Source: an uncultured Psychroserpens sp. (GTDB taxonomy: Bacteria > Bacteroidota > Bacteroidia > Flavobacteriales > Flavobacteriaceae). Taken from it: a stretch of 64,000 nucleotides of DNA. The notes beneath the pieces are model-generated. The model did not search any database. It was not told the origin of the DNA and was given only the letters and a program-made list of their open reading frames with translations. The DNA is taken from positions 1,054,001 through 1,118,000 of the forward strand of contig NZ_CANMRL010000001.1 of assembly GCF_947500255.1 (NCBI RefSeq), read 5' to 3'. Positions 51,637 through 61,486 of the stretch are shown here, one piece after another (within the stretch, counting starts at the first letter, position 1; every line of letters begins with the position of its first letter). The translations under genes and the position numbers were made by a program.

Positions 51637-53253
51637 TTATTTTGAATTCGCCACCTGAGACGCCATGATTAATGCATTGTATGCATTAACAATTCTTCCT
51701 GATGTCGAAATTTCTGAAAGTGATTTCACCTCATTGTTTTCGCCTACAGTCACTTTAGCTTTTATAGGAAGTCCAGAATCCATAAGAACTTTCTTTACCT
51801 GTGCAGCTGTTAAACTTGGATATTGCGAACGAATTAAAGCAGCAACACCTGCTACATTTGGCGCAGCCATAGATGTTCCACTATTAAGATCATATTCGTT
51901 TTCTGGCATTGTTGAATACACATCACTTCCTGGAGCAAATACATCAACATTTACTTTTCCGTAGTTAGAAAAACCAGAGACCATGTCAGATCCATAATTT
52001 TGTGTTAGTGAACCAACAGTGATAAAATTATCGGCAACTTCAGGTCCAGTACCAACAGCATCGTTAGGATAGTTTTTAGCCACATCTATATCGGCACTAT
52101 CATTTCCAGCGGCATGTACAAATAGTACATCTTTTTCAGCAGCATAAACAATAGCATCTCTAACCCATTCACTATGAGGAGAAAATGATTTTCCAAAACT
52201 TGCATTAATAATTTTTGCGCCATTATCAGCAGCGTAACGGATCGCTAAAGCAACGTCCTTATCATATTCATCTCCGTTAGGCGTAGAGCGTATAGCCATT
52301 ATTTGAACATTGTTTGCCACACCATTCATTCCTTTTCCGTTATTGCGTTCTGCAGCAATAATCCCTGTAACATGTGTTCCATGACTTTCATCTTTTCTTG
52401 ATGGTCTAGGGTTATTGTTACCATAACCAAGCTTGTCGTTTAAATCGTTTGGATTATCACCTGTTTTACGACCTTTTAGGTCTTTATTAAGGTTGGCGTT
52501 TAAACGCTCATTAACTTGCTCTTGAATTTTTTTAAGCTCTTTTTTAGCATCAGCCATAGATAGACCATTTTGATTGATGTTTTTGGCAATTTGAGCTGCT
52601 TGCATTACATTTTGATCCTCAGATTTTATAGCATTAACATCTTCTATAGTATATTCTGTTTTGTTGAGGTGCTTGGCTAATGTCTCATCGGCATTATTTA
52701 CCGCTTGTGCAATTTGATCATATTGGGTTTTTCTTCCAACCCATGTTTGGTACTCAGACTCATACTTCTTTTTTGCTTCCTCATATCTATGAGCTGAAGG
52801 ATCTCCTGTAGCAACAATTCTTACATATTCCAATTGTTCATCATAAGCGTCACCCAGAAAATTCCAACCGTGAATATCATCAACATAACCGTTGTTATCG
52901 TCATCTTTTCCGTTATTTGGAATTTCATCTTTATTGGTCCAAATGACATCATCTAAATCTTCATGATCGATATCTGTACCAGAATCTATAACGGCAACAA
53001 TAACGGTTTTACCTTTTTTGCCTTTGATGATATCTGTGTAAGCTTTATCGACACTCATTCCTGGAATAGTATCTTTTACCAAATCCAAATGCGCCCAAGT
53101 ATTTTGTTCTGCTTCAGTAAGTTCAGATTCCTTTAGAGGTGATGTATCTATATTTTCTATAGGTGTCGAAAGGACTCCTGTTGTTGATCCACAGCTCCAT
53201 AAAATAGCTGAAAGGAAAAATGAATAGATTAATGGTTTAATTGTGTATTTCAT
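51637..53253 (-). CDS. S8-family subtilisin-like protease, lipoprotein
   Basis: I start it at the Met of MKYTIKPLIYSFFLSAILWS, which opens a lipoprotein signal with Cys21 in SCGSTTG (538 residues). The catalytic triad: Asp90 in VIAVIDSGTDIDHEDL, His near 290 in SHGTHVTGIIAAE, and Ser near 456 in SGTSMAAPNVAGVA. About 200 residues separate Asp and His, with a helical, Lys/Gln/Asn-rich insertion (about 150-280). In plain subtilisins this gap is about 30 residues, so the insertion is a special feature. It would be anchored on the outer or inner membrane. It abuts the MBL gene upstream (7-nt gap). Confidence 0.92.
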   Translation of the reverse strand: MKYTIKPLIYSFFLSAILWSCGSTTGVLSTPIENIDTSPLKESELTEAEQNTWAHLDLVKDTIPGMSVDKAYTDIIKGKKGKTVIVAVIDSGTDIDHEDLDDVIWTNKDEIPNNGKDDDNNGYVDDIHGWNFLGDAYDEQLEYVRIVATGDPSAHRYEEAKKKYESEYQTWVGRKTQYDQIAQAVNNADETLAKHLNKTEYTIEDVNAIKSEDQNVMQAAQIAKNINQNGLSMADAKKELKKIQEQVNERLNANLNKDLKGRKTGDNPNDLNDKLGYGNNNPRPSRKDESHGTHVTGIIAAERNNGKGMNGVANNVQIMAIRSTPNGDEYDKDVALAIRYAADNGAKIINASFGKSFSPHSEWVRDAIVYAAEKDVLFVHAAGNDSADIDVAKNYPNDAVGTGPEVADNFITVGSLTQNYGSDMVSGFSNYGKVNVDVFAPGSDVYSTMPENEYDLNSGTSMAAPNVAGVAALIRSQYPSLTAAQVKKVLMDSGLPIKAKVTVGENNEVKSLSEISTSGRIVNAYNALIMASQVANSK

Positions 53254-53260
53254 AGTTTTA

Positions 53261-54121
53261 TTAATTAAAAATATCATTCGTTTTATATGTGTTTTTTAAA
53301 CGCACACCTTTTTCGGTATGTTGTACTGTGATGATTTCATTATGCGCATCGTGCTCTAAAAATAAATAGAAATTTTGATCTGCTGCTAGATTTAAAAATC
53401 GTTCTTTCTCATCTAAGGTTAATAATGGTCTTGTATCATAACCCATTACAAAAGGAATAGGTAAGTGACCTGCTGTTGGCAATAAATCTGCCATAAAACA
53501 AATGGTTTTTCCTTTGTAATTAATCATAGGTATCATTTGTTTTTCTGTATGCCCATTAGCAAAAAAGATGTCAAAACCTAAAGCAGAATTATGTACTATA
53601 TCAGTTTCTGGAAGTGCAGTAAATTTGAGATGTCCACTATCTTCCATAGGTAAAATATTTTCTTTTAAAAAAGACGCTTTTTCGCGACGATTAGGTTGAG
53701 TTGCCCATTTCCAATGGTTTTCATTACTCCAAAAATGGGCGTTTTTAAAAGCGGGCTCGTAGCCTGTTTTGTCTTTATTCCATTGAATGCTCCCTCCACA
53801 ATGATCAAAATGTAAATGTGTCATAAACACATCAGTAATATCATCACGATGAAAACCATGAGCTTTTAGGGAACTATCAATAGAGTCGTTTCCCCAAAGA
53901 TAGTAATAGCCATAAAATTTATCACTTTGCTTGTTTCCCATGCCTGTATCGATTAAAATTAATCGGTTGCCATCTTCAATAAGCAAACAACGTGCCGCAA
54001 TATCTATCATGTTATTAGCATCTGCTGGGTTGGTTCGAGTCCACAACGATTTAGGAACCACACCAAACATAGCGCCTCCATCGAGTTTAAAATTCCCAGC
54101 ATTTACGGGATATAAGTTCAT
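53261..54121 (-). CDS. Metallo-beta-lactamase-fold hydrolase
   Basis: 286 residues, no signal. Metal motifs: THLHFDHCGG (HxHxDH) near residue 100, FANGHTEKQMIPM (His), ICFMADLLP (bridging Asp) and FLEHDAHNE (last His). The fold is of the glyoxalase II/quorum-lactonase type. The substrate is unknown. It probably shares a transcript with the S8 protease gene downstream. Confidence 0.9.
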   Translation of the reverse strand: MNLYPVNAGNFKLDGGAMFGVVPKSLWTRTNPADANNMIDIAARCLLIEDGNRLILIDTGMGNKQSDKFYGYYYLWGNDSIDSSLKAHGFHRDDITDVFMTHLHFDHCGGSIQWNKDKTGYEPAFKNAHFWSNENHWKWATQPNRREKASFLKENILPMEDSGHLKFTALPETDIVHNSALGFDIFFANGHTEKQMIPMINYKGKTICFMADLLPTAGHLPIPFVMGYDTRPLLTLDEKERFLNLAADQNFYLFLEHDAHNEIITVQHTEKGVRLKNTYKTNDIFN

Positions 54122-54337
54122 GAGTGCAAATTAATAAATAAGATAAACAACACGATAGGTTTTAGCAGATTATTATGAAATCACAGATTTAAGGCGTTTT
54201 ACAAAATCTAAAAGCGCTTTAATCTCTTTGGTACTTGTTAAACGTTGCTTACTGAAACATTGAGCACTTCAGTCTCGTTTTATTGTTTTTTAAGTTGTTA
54301 AAATTGATTTACCTTTAGCTTTCAAAAATAGTCATAT

Positions 54338-56185
54338 ATGTTAGAGTTAGCAGGAATAATTATCTTAGGAATATTAGCACAATGGGTGGCTTGGAAACTA
54401 AAAATCCCAGCAATTTTACCGTTGATTTTAATCGGACTCCTCGTTGGACCAATTGCAGCAGAATTCTTATCTGAAGATGGAGAGAAATGGATAGAACCCG
54501 TTTGGAATGGTGAAAAGGGACTTTTCCCTGGAGAAAGCTTATACTACTTTGTGTCTCTAGCCATTAGTATTATTCTTTTTGAAGGTGGCTTAACCCTTAA
54601 GCGCTCAGAAGTTAAAAATGTTGGACCTGTTATTACAAAACTTATTACGCTAGGATCGGCCGTTACCTTTTTTGGAGCTGGAATTATTGCACATTTCATA
54701 TTTAATTTAAGTTGGGACTTGTCTTTTCTGTTTTCTGGATTAATTATTGTAACAGGGCCTACTGTAATTACACCTATTTTGAGAAACATTCCGCTTAAAA
54801 AAGATGTTTCCGCAGTTCTTAAATGGGAAGGTATTTTGATCGATCCTATTGGTGCTTTGGTTGCCGTATTGGTCTTTGAATTTATTAGTGTAGAAGGGGA
54901 TAGTGGGTTTACAAAAACAGCGTTATTAGAGTTTGGTAAAATTATTCTCTTTGGAACTACCTTTGGATTCACTTTTGCTCACGCATTGGCTTTTGCAATT
55001 AACAAGAAACTAATTCCACACTATTTATTGAATGTTGTATCGTTGTCAACCGTTTTATTAGTGTTTGTGGAGTCTGAAATTTTCGCTCACGAATCGGGTC
55101 TTTTAGCCGTTGTTGTTATGGGAATGGTATTAGGTAACGGAAAACTTGAAAACCTTAAAGAGCTCTTATACTTTAAAGAATCACTTAGCGTACTTCTTAT
55201 TTCTATTCTGTTTATTCTATTAGCAGCTAATATCAATATTGAAGACATGATGTTGCTTTACACATGGAAAACAGCCGTAATTTTTCTATTGGTTGTTTTT
55301 GTTGTCAGACCTTTAGCCGTGTTTATAAGTACGGCAGGCTCCAAATTAAGTTTGAATGAAAAGTTGTTTGTGAGTTGGGTTGGACCACGCGGTATTGTTG
55401 CTGCAGGTATAGCATCACTTTTTGGAAGTAAGCTTATTAAACAAGGTGTTGAAGGCGCCGAATATATTACGCCTTTAGTTTTTATGATTGTTTTGGGAAC
55501 TGTTTTATTAAATGCCACCACAGCACGATTATTTGCAAAATTAGTGGGTGTATTCCTTACAAAATCTAATGGGATTTTAATTGTTGGAGCATCAAAAGTA
55601 TCACGACTACTTGGACATTATCTAGAGTCCAATGGCAGACATGTGGTGCTCATAGATAGCAACCGAAGTAATATCGATAAAGCTAAAGAATTAGGTCTAG
55701 AAGCATTGAGCACTAATATCTATTCTGAAACATTAACAGATAATATTGAGTTAAATGACATTGGATACTTGATGGCAATGACTGGAAACCCAGATATTAA
55801 TAAATACGCCATCAATAAGTTTAGCAAACAATTTGGCGAGAACGGCTCATTTAGATTGGTCACTGTTAACGAAATGAATAACCCAGAAGATAACCCTAAA
55901 GAAGGTTTGTTTTCACATACTGATGATTATAATCGATTGGCAGAAGTGACTCGTAAATTTCCATCTATTCAAGAGATTGAAGTAAATGATAAGGAGCACT
56001 ATAAGAACCTTATTGAAATCACCAATAATGACAATGATATCATTCCGTTATTTTTAAAAGACAATCAAGATGAGTTTCATATTATCTCATCTTATAATAC
56101 CGAAATTGAAAAGGTTGGAGAAAACTGCAAGTTGGTTTATTTAGGAAAACCTTTAGATATTGAAGAGGCTGTTTCTGAAGATTAA
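54338..56185 (+). CDS. Cation:proton antiporter with C-terminal TrkA-N domain
   Basis: 615 residues. About 12 membrane helices over 1-400 are of the CPA1 (NhaP-type) family: LVGPIAAEFL, LFEGGLTLKRSEVKNVG, GPTVITPILRNIPLKKDV, WEGILIDPIGALVAVLVFE and SWVGPRGIVAAGIASLF. The cytoplasmic C-terminal part (about 410-530) is a TrkA-N/RCK nucleotide-binding domain (ILIVGASKVSRLLGHYLES, VVLIDSN). It exchanges Na+ or K+ for H+, gated by a nucleotide. Monocistronic. Confidence 0.93.
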   Translation: MLELAGIIILGILAQWVAWKLKIPAILPLILIGLLVGPIAAEFLSEDGEKWIEPVWNGEKGLFPGESLYYFVSLAISIILFEGGLTLKRSEVKNVGPVITKLITLGSAVTFFGAGIIAHFIFNLSWDLSFLFSGLIIVTGPTVITPILRNIPLKKDVSAVLKWEGILIDPIGALVAVLVFEFISVEGDSGFTKTALLEFGKIILFGTTFGFTFAHALAFAINKKLIPHYLLNVVSLSTVLLVFVESEIFAHESGLLAVVVMGMVLGNGKLENLKELLYFKESLSVLLISILFILLAANINIEDMMLLYTWKTAVIFLLVVFVVRPLAVFISTAGSKLSLNEKLFVSWVGPRGIVAAGIASLFGSKLIKQGVEGAEYITPLVFMIVLGTVLLNATTARLFAKLVGVFLTKSNGILIVGASKVSRLLGHYLESNGRHVVLIDSNRSNIDKAKELGLEALSTNIYSETLTDNIELNDIGYLMAMTGNPDINKYAINKFSKQFGENGSFRLVTVNEMNNPEDNPKEGLFSHTDDYNRLAEVTRKFPSIQEIEVNDKEHYKNLIEITNNDNDIIPLFLKDNQDEFHIISSYNTEIEKVGENCKLVYLGKPLDIEEAVSED

Positions 56186-56196
56186 GAGTTATGGTA

Positions 56197-56228
56197 AACC
56201 CTCACTTTAACAGATTAAAGCAAGGGTT
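56197..56228. terminator. Hairpin after the antiporter gene
   Basis: AACCCT/AGGGTT outer stem and CTTTAA/TTAAAG inner stem with a CA-CA internal loop. A T run is missing, so it is a weak terminator or a 3'-end stabiliser. Confidence 0.5.
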
Positions 56229-56295
56229 CTCCACAAATTATGATTATCTATAATTAACCATAAATTTTAAAAAAACACGTTGAACTACTAACGGT

Positions 56296-57042
56296 TTAAT
56301 CTTGTCTATCCCATAAGTTTTGGCTATCACCTAAATGATATCTAAAGGTGAACATCGCTGGGTTGTTTTTATTAATCATTGCTGAGATATTGTCTCGTGT
56401 GACCTCATTACCATTAGATTCGAATGTTCTGCTTACGAATGATATTACAGGAACTTCAACGCCAATAGAAGCCTTATCACACAATCTGAAATTTGCACCA
56501 AAGTAAAGACTAGCACCATAACCAGTAACATCTTCATCAAACCCAGAAAAATCTAAACTTCCTGTGTCGTAATAAGCTCCAGCACCATATGTAAGTTGTA
56601 CTTCATTAAAGGCTGTTATGCGATCAAAGTAGGTGTATTTAGCCCCTACTCTTAATAGGCTTTCATCAAAATTATCGGCACTTGAGTTATGGTAATTTAC
56701 ATAGGCACCAACGTAACCAGCACCATTTGGGTTCCGTTTATCTCTTGAAATTCTGTGTAAATATTCTGCGCCAACACAAAATGACGTTTCGCTATTACCA
56801 TCATTGTCGTTCCAGCCAAAACCAGCACTTCCGCCAATGGTACTATTTGCCCAGCCAACACCTTCATCAAGTGAGTCAACGACATCATCATAGCCATAAT
56901 CAATACCAGCAGACCATTTAAGAGGTGAATTACCTTCTTCCTCATCTAAGGTTGCTAAATTGTAAAGCCCTTGAGCTTGAATTGTCGTAATTGCTCCTAA
57001 GCACAATAGAAGCAAGGTTAGTTTAAAATTGTTTGTTTTCAT
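56296..57042 (-). CDS. Predicted outer-membrane beta-barrel protein
   Basis: 248 residues with a signal peptide (about 1-23, ending IQAQ). The mature part is a series of short strands with Gly/Asp/Asn turns (SAGIDYGYDD, TIGGSAGFGWNDND, VGAYVNYHNSSADNFD, YGASLYFGANFRL), and it ends in FRYHLGDSQNLWDRQD. No family is recognised. It lies 20 nt after the next gene upstream, which also looks like a barrel, so the two likely form an operon downstream of the TPR-LytTR regulator. Confidence 0.65.
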   Translation of the reverse strand: MKTNNFKLTLLLLCLGAITTIQAQGLYNLATLDEEEGNSPLKWSAGIDYGYDDVVDSLDEGVGWANSTIGGSAGFGWNDNDGNSETSFCVGAEYLHRISRDKRNPNGAGYVGAYVNYHNSSADNFDESLLRVGAKYTYFDRITAFNEVQLTYGAGAYYDTGSLDFSGFDEDVTGYGASLYFGANFRLCDKASIGVEVPVISFVSRTFESNGNEVTRDNISAMINKNNPAMFTFRYHLGDSQNLWDRQD

Positions 57043-57062
57043 AATATGTGGTTTTAAATTGA

Positions 57063-57830
57063 TTATTTGCGATTTCGGCCTCCAAAGGTGTACACCAATG
57101 ATAATGCGAGGATATTATTCTTGTTGATTAACCCAATGGTAGAATCACTTTTAGTTTCATTACCTTCAGACTTTATAGTTTGTTCTTCATAGGTTAATAA
57201 ATTGGTTTGCACCATTAGAGACCATTGTGTAGTTAATAGAATGTGCAAGCCTAGAATTACTCCAGCAGTTAAGACAGTGAGGTCGTTTTTAAAGCCATCA
57301 TTAAACTTGTTCTTTCCGAAGGCATATTTTGCAAAAACACCATACTGCAAACGTACTTGCTGGTATTGTTTTGCTAATATCGACACCATCAGGAGTTTTA
57401 ATGAAAGGTCTAGTAAGTTTGTATTGAGGAAATCTCCATTTATACTACTATAACCTAACCCAAAAGCGCCATAAAAGGCAGCGTTTTGAAAGAGTGCTAA
57501 CCTGAGATAGTATTCTGCATGCATACACCACAAAGTGTCTGCATCGGTAAATCCAAAACCTACACCAAATGCAATCATATTAAGTACAAATGCCACGGCA
57601 TTTTCTTGCGCTTCATATTGTGTAATGCTTTTTGGTGTTAGGGAAGTATCATATTGTATACCGTCGTCAAGGGTAATTTCATAAGTTCTTAAATCGATGG
57701 TTGTTTCCGAGGGAATAGAGAACTCATTAATTTGAAGGTCGTTCTCGAAGTAATTTTGTGCATTCAGCTGTGTTGTTGTGCTTGATATGAATAACAACAA
57801 CACTATTGATAATAAGTGCTTGATTTTCAT
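57063..57830 (-). CDS. Predicted outer-membrane protein
   Basis: 255 residues with a signal peptide (about 1-24, ending LNAQ). Its strands (VLNMIAFGVGFGFTDADTLW, FYGAFGLGYSSINGD, LQYGVFAKYAFGKN, LALSLVYTFGGRNRK) fit a small barrel, and the C-terminal aromatic strand followed by a basic tail is typical. The organisation GFTDADTLWCMHAEYYLRL parallels GWNDNDGNSETSFCVGAEYLH in the downstream gene, so the two may be distant paralogues. No family recognised. Confidence 0.63.
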   Translation of the reverse strand: MKIKHLLSIVLLLFISSTTTQLNAQNYFENDLQINEFSIPSETTIDLRTYEITLDDGIQYDTSLTPKSITQYEAQENAVAFVLNMIAFGVGFGFTDADTLWCMHAEYYLRLALFQNAAFYGAFGLGYSSINGDFLNTNLLDLSLKLLMVSILAKQYQQVRLQYGVFAKYAFGKNKFNDGFKNDLTVLTAGVILGLHILLTTQWSLMVQTNLLTYEEQTIKSEGNETKSDSTIGLINKNNILALSLVYTFGGRNRK

Positions 57831-57932
57831 AAGATGTGAATTGTTGGTTTAGACTAAAGTTATAAGATAGAGCGCTTCAATGCTCTAAAATGTGATAACT
57901 AACACAAAAAACAACATATTCAACCTAAGGCA

Positions 57933-59471
57933 TTATGCAAGATTGGCCTTATAAGTTCTGGAAAGAGGTATTTCTATATTTGGTTTTAAAAATAAAGCCT
58001 TGCTATTTAAAGCGTCAATAAAATTTTTGTTGATGACATATGAACGATGTACGCGAACAAAGTTTGGAGGTAAAGTATTGAGTATGTCTTTCAATTTATT
58101 TCGGTCTATTATAGTTTTGTCATCTGTAACGAACTCCAGATAATTACCATCAGATTTTATATACTTTAACTTATCTAGATATATTTTGGACTTGTTGTTT
58201 AAAATGACCGCAATTTCTTCTACTTTTTTGGCTATTTGTTCTTTTTCTTCCTCAACGGTTTTGAGGCGTTTTATTGAGTTAATTAATTTTTGCCCTAAAA
58301 AGACGGCTGCTATTGTTGCTAATAACGCAAATAAGGTCCATTTCCAAAGATTCTTTTCTTTTATGGAAATAAGTAATTCTTTGTCTTGATTTTCTTGTTT
58401 AAGTAGTAGTATTTCTTTGGCTTGTTTTTCGGTTTCAAACTTCGAAGTGATCTCAGCGATGCGTTCTCGTTCTTCCAATAAATTAAGAGAATCCTTAACT
58501 TTATTTATATCTGTAGAAACGCGTAAAGCATTTTTATAATCGCCAGCGAGTTCATATGCTCTATATAACAAGTCGTTAATTTTTAATTTGAATTGCCGTT
58601 TCTGGGAATTCTTAAGTGCTTTATTAAGATATACGATTGCCAGATTATAGTTTTTTAAATTGAAATAAGCCTCTCCAATATACGCATAGCTTTTGTCTTT
58701 GTTGGCCATATAATTTATACGATCCTTTATTTTTACAGACTCAAGATTATATTTGATAATATTATTGTAATCTTCTAAATCAATATAGCTTTGTGCCATG
58801 TTGTAATAAATAATTGCTGCCAATCTAGAGTTACTTTTGTCACTAATTCCTGAAAGCAATTTTTTTGACATGGTTAACTTTTCATTTTCGTCATGAGTAG
58901 TAGGCAATATATCCTCTTCATTTTTTGAATGCTTACCTGCTCCAGAAGCAAGAGATTTATTGTAAAAATAATCCGCTAGATCGTCTCTATTAAGTTTACT
59001 ATAAATAACACCAATTTGTAAATACGCTTTTCGAAGACCTTTTTTGATATCACCTTTTTCGTAGTGAATTATTGAGTTAAAGTAATTTTCGAGTGCTAGA
59101 TCGTAATTTTCCTTTAGGTATTTTATAGATCCATAATTATAATAGGTATCCCCTTTTAGTACTTCGGAAAGTGAATCTAAATGATTGAAGTTATATTCGA
59201 AGAGGCGTTCTGCCTCATCATATTTTTTTTGCACAAGAAGGTACGTGTTCTTGTAAACAATAGATCGCGCAATTAAGTTGACATCATTAAGTATAACACT
59301 TTTCGTATAAGCTTGTTCGGCGTAATGAAGCGCACTATCTTGGTTTGTTTTATGAAATTCTTGAGATTTATGTAGTAGTGTATCTATTTCAGATTTTGAT
59401 ACTGTTTGAGCAAAACCTAAAAAAGAAATAAATAGCAAAGTACATTGTATGAAGTTTCCCCAATTCCTCAT
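57933..59471 (-). CDS. TPR-containing membrane regulator with LytTR DNA-binding domain
   Basis: 512 residues. A signal peptide (about 1-21) is followed by tetratricopeptide repeats (about 25-325: ADYFYNKSL, AIIYYNMAQSYIDLEDYNN, SYAYIGEAYFNLKNYNLAI). A coiled linker and one membrane helix (LWKWTLFALLATIAAVFLGQ, about 374-393) lead to a cytoplasmic coiled coil and a LytTR domain (about 425-510: YIKSDGNYLEFVTDDKTIIDR, FVRVHRSYVINKNFIDAL). It thus would read an envelope signal by its TPR part and bind DNA directly. The two barrel genes just downstream are possible targets. Confidence 0.88.
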   Translation of the reverse strand: MRNWGNFIQCTLLFISFLGFAQTVSKSEIDTLLHKSQEFHKTNQDSALHYAEQAYTKSVILNDVNLIARSIVYKNTYLLVQKKYDEAERLFEYNFNHLDSLSEVLKGDTYYNYGSIKYLKENYDLALENYFNSIIHYEKGDIKKGLRKAYLQIGVIYSKLNRDDLADYFYNKSLASGAGKHSKNEEDILPTTHDENEKLTMSKKLLSGISDKSNSRLAAIIYYNMAQSYIDLEDYNNIIKYNLESVKIKDRINYMANKDKSYAYIGEAYFNLKNYNLAIVYLNKALKNSQKRQFKLKINDLLYRAYELAGDYKNALRVSTDINKVKDSLNLLEERERIAEITSKFETEKQAKEILLLKQENQDKELLISIKEKNLWKWTLFALLATIAAVFLGQKLINSIKRLKTVEEEKEQIAKKVEEIAVILNNKSKIYLDKLKYIKSDGNYLEFVTDDKTIIDRNKLKDILNTLPPNFVRVHRSYVINKNFIDALNSKALFLKPNIEIPLSRTYKANLA

Positions 59472-59535
59472 ACCTAAAAATACAAAAACGGAAGTAAAGT
59501 ACTTCCGTTGATGTTATAAATTTTTATTTAAATGA

Positions 59536-61332
59536 TTAATCGTTGAGTTTTAAAACAGCCATAAACGCCTGCTGAGGTATTTCAACATTACCCACTTGAC
59601 GCATTCGTTTTTTTCCTTTTTTCTGTTTTTCTAGAAGTTTACGTTTACGTGAGATATCACCACCATAACATTTAGCAGTTACATCCTTACGTAAAGCTTT
59701 AATTGTTTCTCTTGCAATGATTTTTGCTCCAATGGCAGCTTGAATAGGAATATCAAACTGTTGTCTTGGGATAAGCTCTTTTAATTTTTCGGTGATTTTC
59801 TTTCCAATATTGTAAGCGTTATCAGCGTGTATTAATGCCGATAAAGCATCAACAGTTTGCGCATTTAATAGAATATCTACACGAACTAATTTAGACGCTC
59901 GCATTCCAATTGGAGAATAATCAAAAGACGCATAACCCTTAGAAACGGTTTTCAAACGATCGTAAAAATCAAATACAATTTCAGCTAAAGGCATGTCAAA
60001 ATTTAATTCTACACGTTCTGTTGTTAAATAAGTTTGATTGGTAATAATACCGCGTTTTTCAATACAAAGTGACATGACATTACCTACAAAATCTGCTTTT
60101 GTAATAATGGTAGCTTTAATGTACGGTTCTTCAACACGATTTAAGGTTGAAGGTTCTGGTAGGTCAGAAGGATTATTTACTATAACAATCTCATCGGGAT
60201 GTTTATTGGTGTAAGCATGGTAAGACACATTAGGAACCGTTGTAATAACGGTCATATCAAATTCACGCTCTAAACGTTCTTGGATAATTTCCATATGAAG
60301 CATTCCTAAGAAACCACAACGAAAACCAAAGCCTAAAGCAGCAGAGCTTTCAGGCGTAAATACTAGTGAAGCATCATTGAGTTGAAGTTTTTCCATTGAT
60401 GCACGAAGCTCTTCATAATCTTCGGTATCAACAGGATAAATCCCAGCAAAGACCATTGGTTTTACATCCTCAAACCCACCAATAGCATTAGTTGTTGGGT
60501 TTTTCGCATCTGTAATGGTATCACCAACTTTAACCTCTTTTGCCTCTTTAATTCCTGTAATAACATAACCTACATCTCCAGCTTTAATTTCTTGTCTTGG
60601 AAATTGCTTTAACTTTAATGTTCCTACTTCATCGGCACCATATGTTTTTCCAGTTGCTATAAATTTAATTTGTTGGTTTTTCTTTATAGAACCATTTATA
60701 ACTCTAAAGTAGGTTTCAACACCTCTAAACGGATTATAAACAGAATCAAAAATCAACGCTTGAAGCGGTTCATCGACATTGCCTTCTGGAGCAGGAATAC
60801 GCTCAATGATAGCTTTTAATATATTATCAACACCAAAACCTGTTTTTCCACTAGCGTGAATAACCTCTTCTGGCTCGCAACCTAAAAGGTCTACAATGTC
60901 GTCTGTAACTTCTTCTGGATTTGCACTTGGTAAATCCACTTTATTTAGAACAGGTATGATTTCTAAATCATTTTCTAGAGCTAAGTATAAATTAGAAATG
61001 GTTTGTGCTTGTATACTTTGAGCCGCATCAACAATAAGCAAAGCACCCTCACAAGCTGCGATAGATCGAGATACTTCATATGAAAAGTCAACATGTCCTG
61101 GAGTATCTATAAGATTAAGGACATACTCTTGATCTTCAAATGTGTATTCCATTTGAATGGCATGTGATTTTATTGTAATACCACGCTCTCGCTCCAAATC
61201 CATATTATCTAAAAGCTGATCCTGTTTTTCTCGAGCAGTCACAGTTCCTGTATAATCGAGTAAACGATCAGCAAGCGTGCTTTTTCCGTGGTCAATATGC
61301 GCAATAATGCAAAAATTTCTAATGTGCTTCAT
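59536..61332 (-). CDS. lepA: Elongation factor 4 (LepA), back-translocating GTPase
   Basis: 598 residues, standard length. GTPase motifs are [10 protein letters not shown] (G1), DTPGHVDF (G3) and NKVDLPSA (G4). Domains II and III/V follow, and the LepA-specific C-terminal domain ends in [20 protein letters not shown]. It acts on stalled or mistranslocated ribosomes. Confidence 0.97.
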   Translation of the reverse strand: MKHIRNFCIIAHIDHGKSTLADRLLDYTGTVTAREKQDQLLDNMDLERERGITIKSHAIQMEYTFEDQEYVLNLIDTPGHVDFSYEVSRSIAACEGALLIVDAAQSIQAQTISNLYLALENDLEIIPVLNKVDLPSANPEEVTDDIVDLLGCEPEEVIHASGKTGFGVDNILKAIIERIPAPEGNVDEPLQALIFDSVYNPFRGVETYFRVINGSIKKNQQIKFIATGKTYGADEVGTLKLKQFPRQEIKAGDVGYVITGIKEAKEVKVGDTITDAKNPTTNAIGGFEDVKPMVFAGIYPVDTEDYEELRASMEKLQLNDASLVFTPESSAALGFGFRCGFLGMLHMEIIQERLEREFDMTVITTVPNVSYHAYTNKHPDEIVIVNNPSDLPEPSTLNRVEEPYIKATIITKADFVGNVMSLCIEKRGIITNQTYLTTERVELNFDMPLAEIVFDFYDRLKTVSKGYASFDYSPIGMRASKLVRVDILLNAQTVDALSALIHADNAYNIGKKITEKLKELIPRQQFDIPIQAAIGAKIIARETIKALRKDVTAKCYGGDISRKRKLLEKQKKGKKRMRQVGNVEIPQQAFMAVLKLND

Positions 61333-61486
61333 AACATCCTAATTCATCTCAATAAAGATTTGCAAATATAATTGATTTATTATGCATAAAACGGTATAAA
61401 TGTTTACAAAAACCTTAATAAGTGTGGAAAATCCGTAAAAAGGATTAAAAAACAAATGTTATCTTGCAGGCAAAACCCTGACTAAT

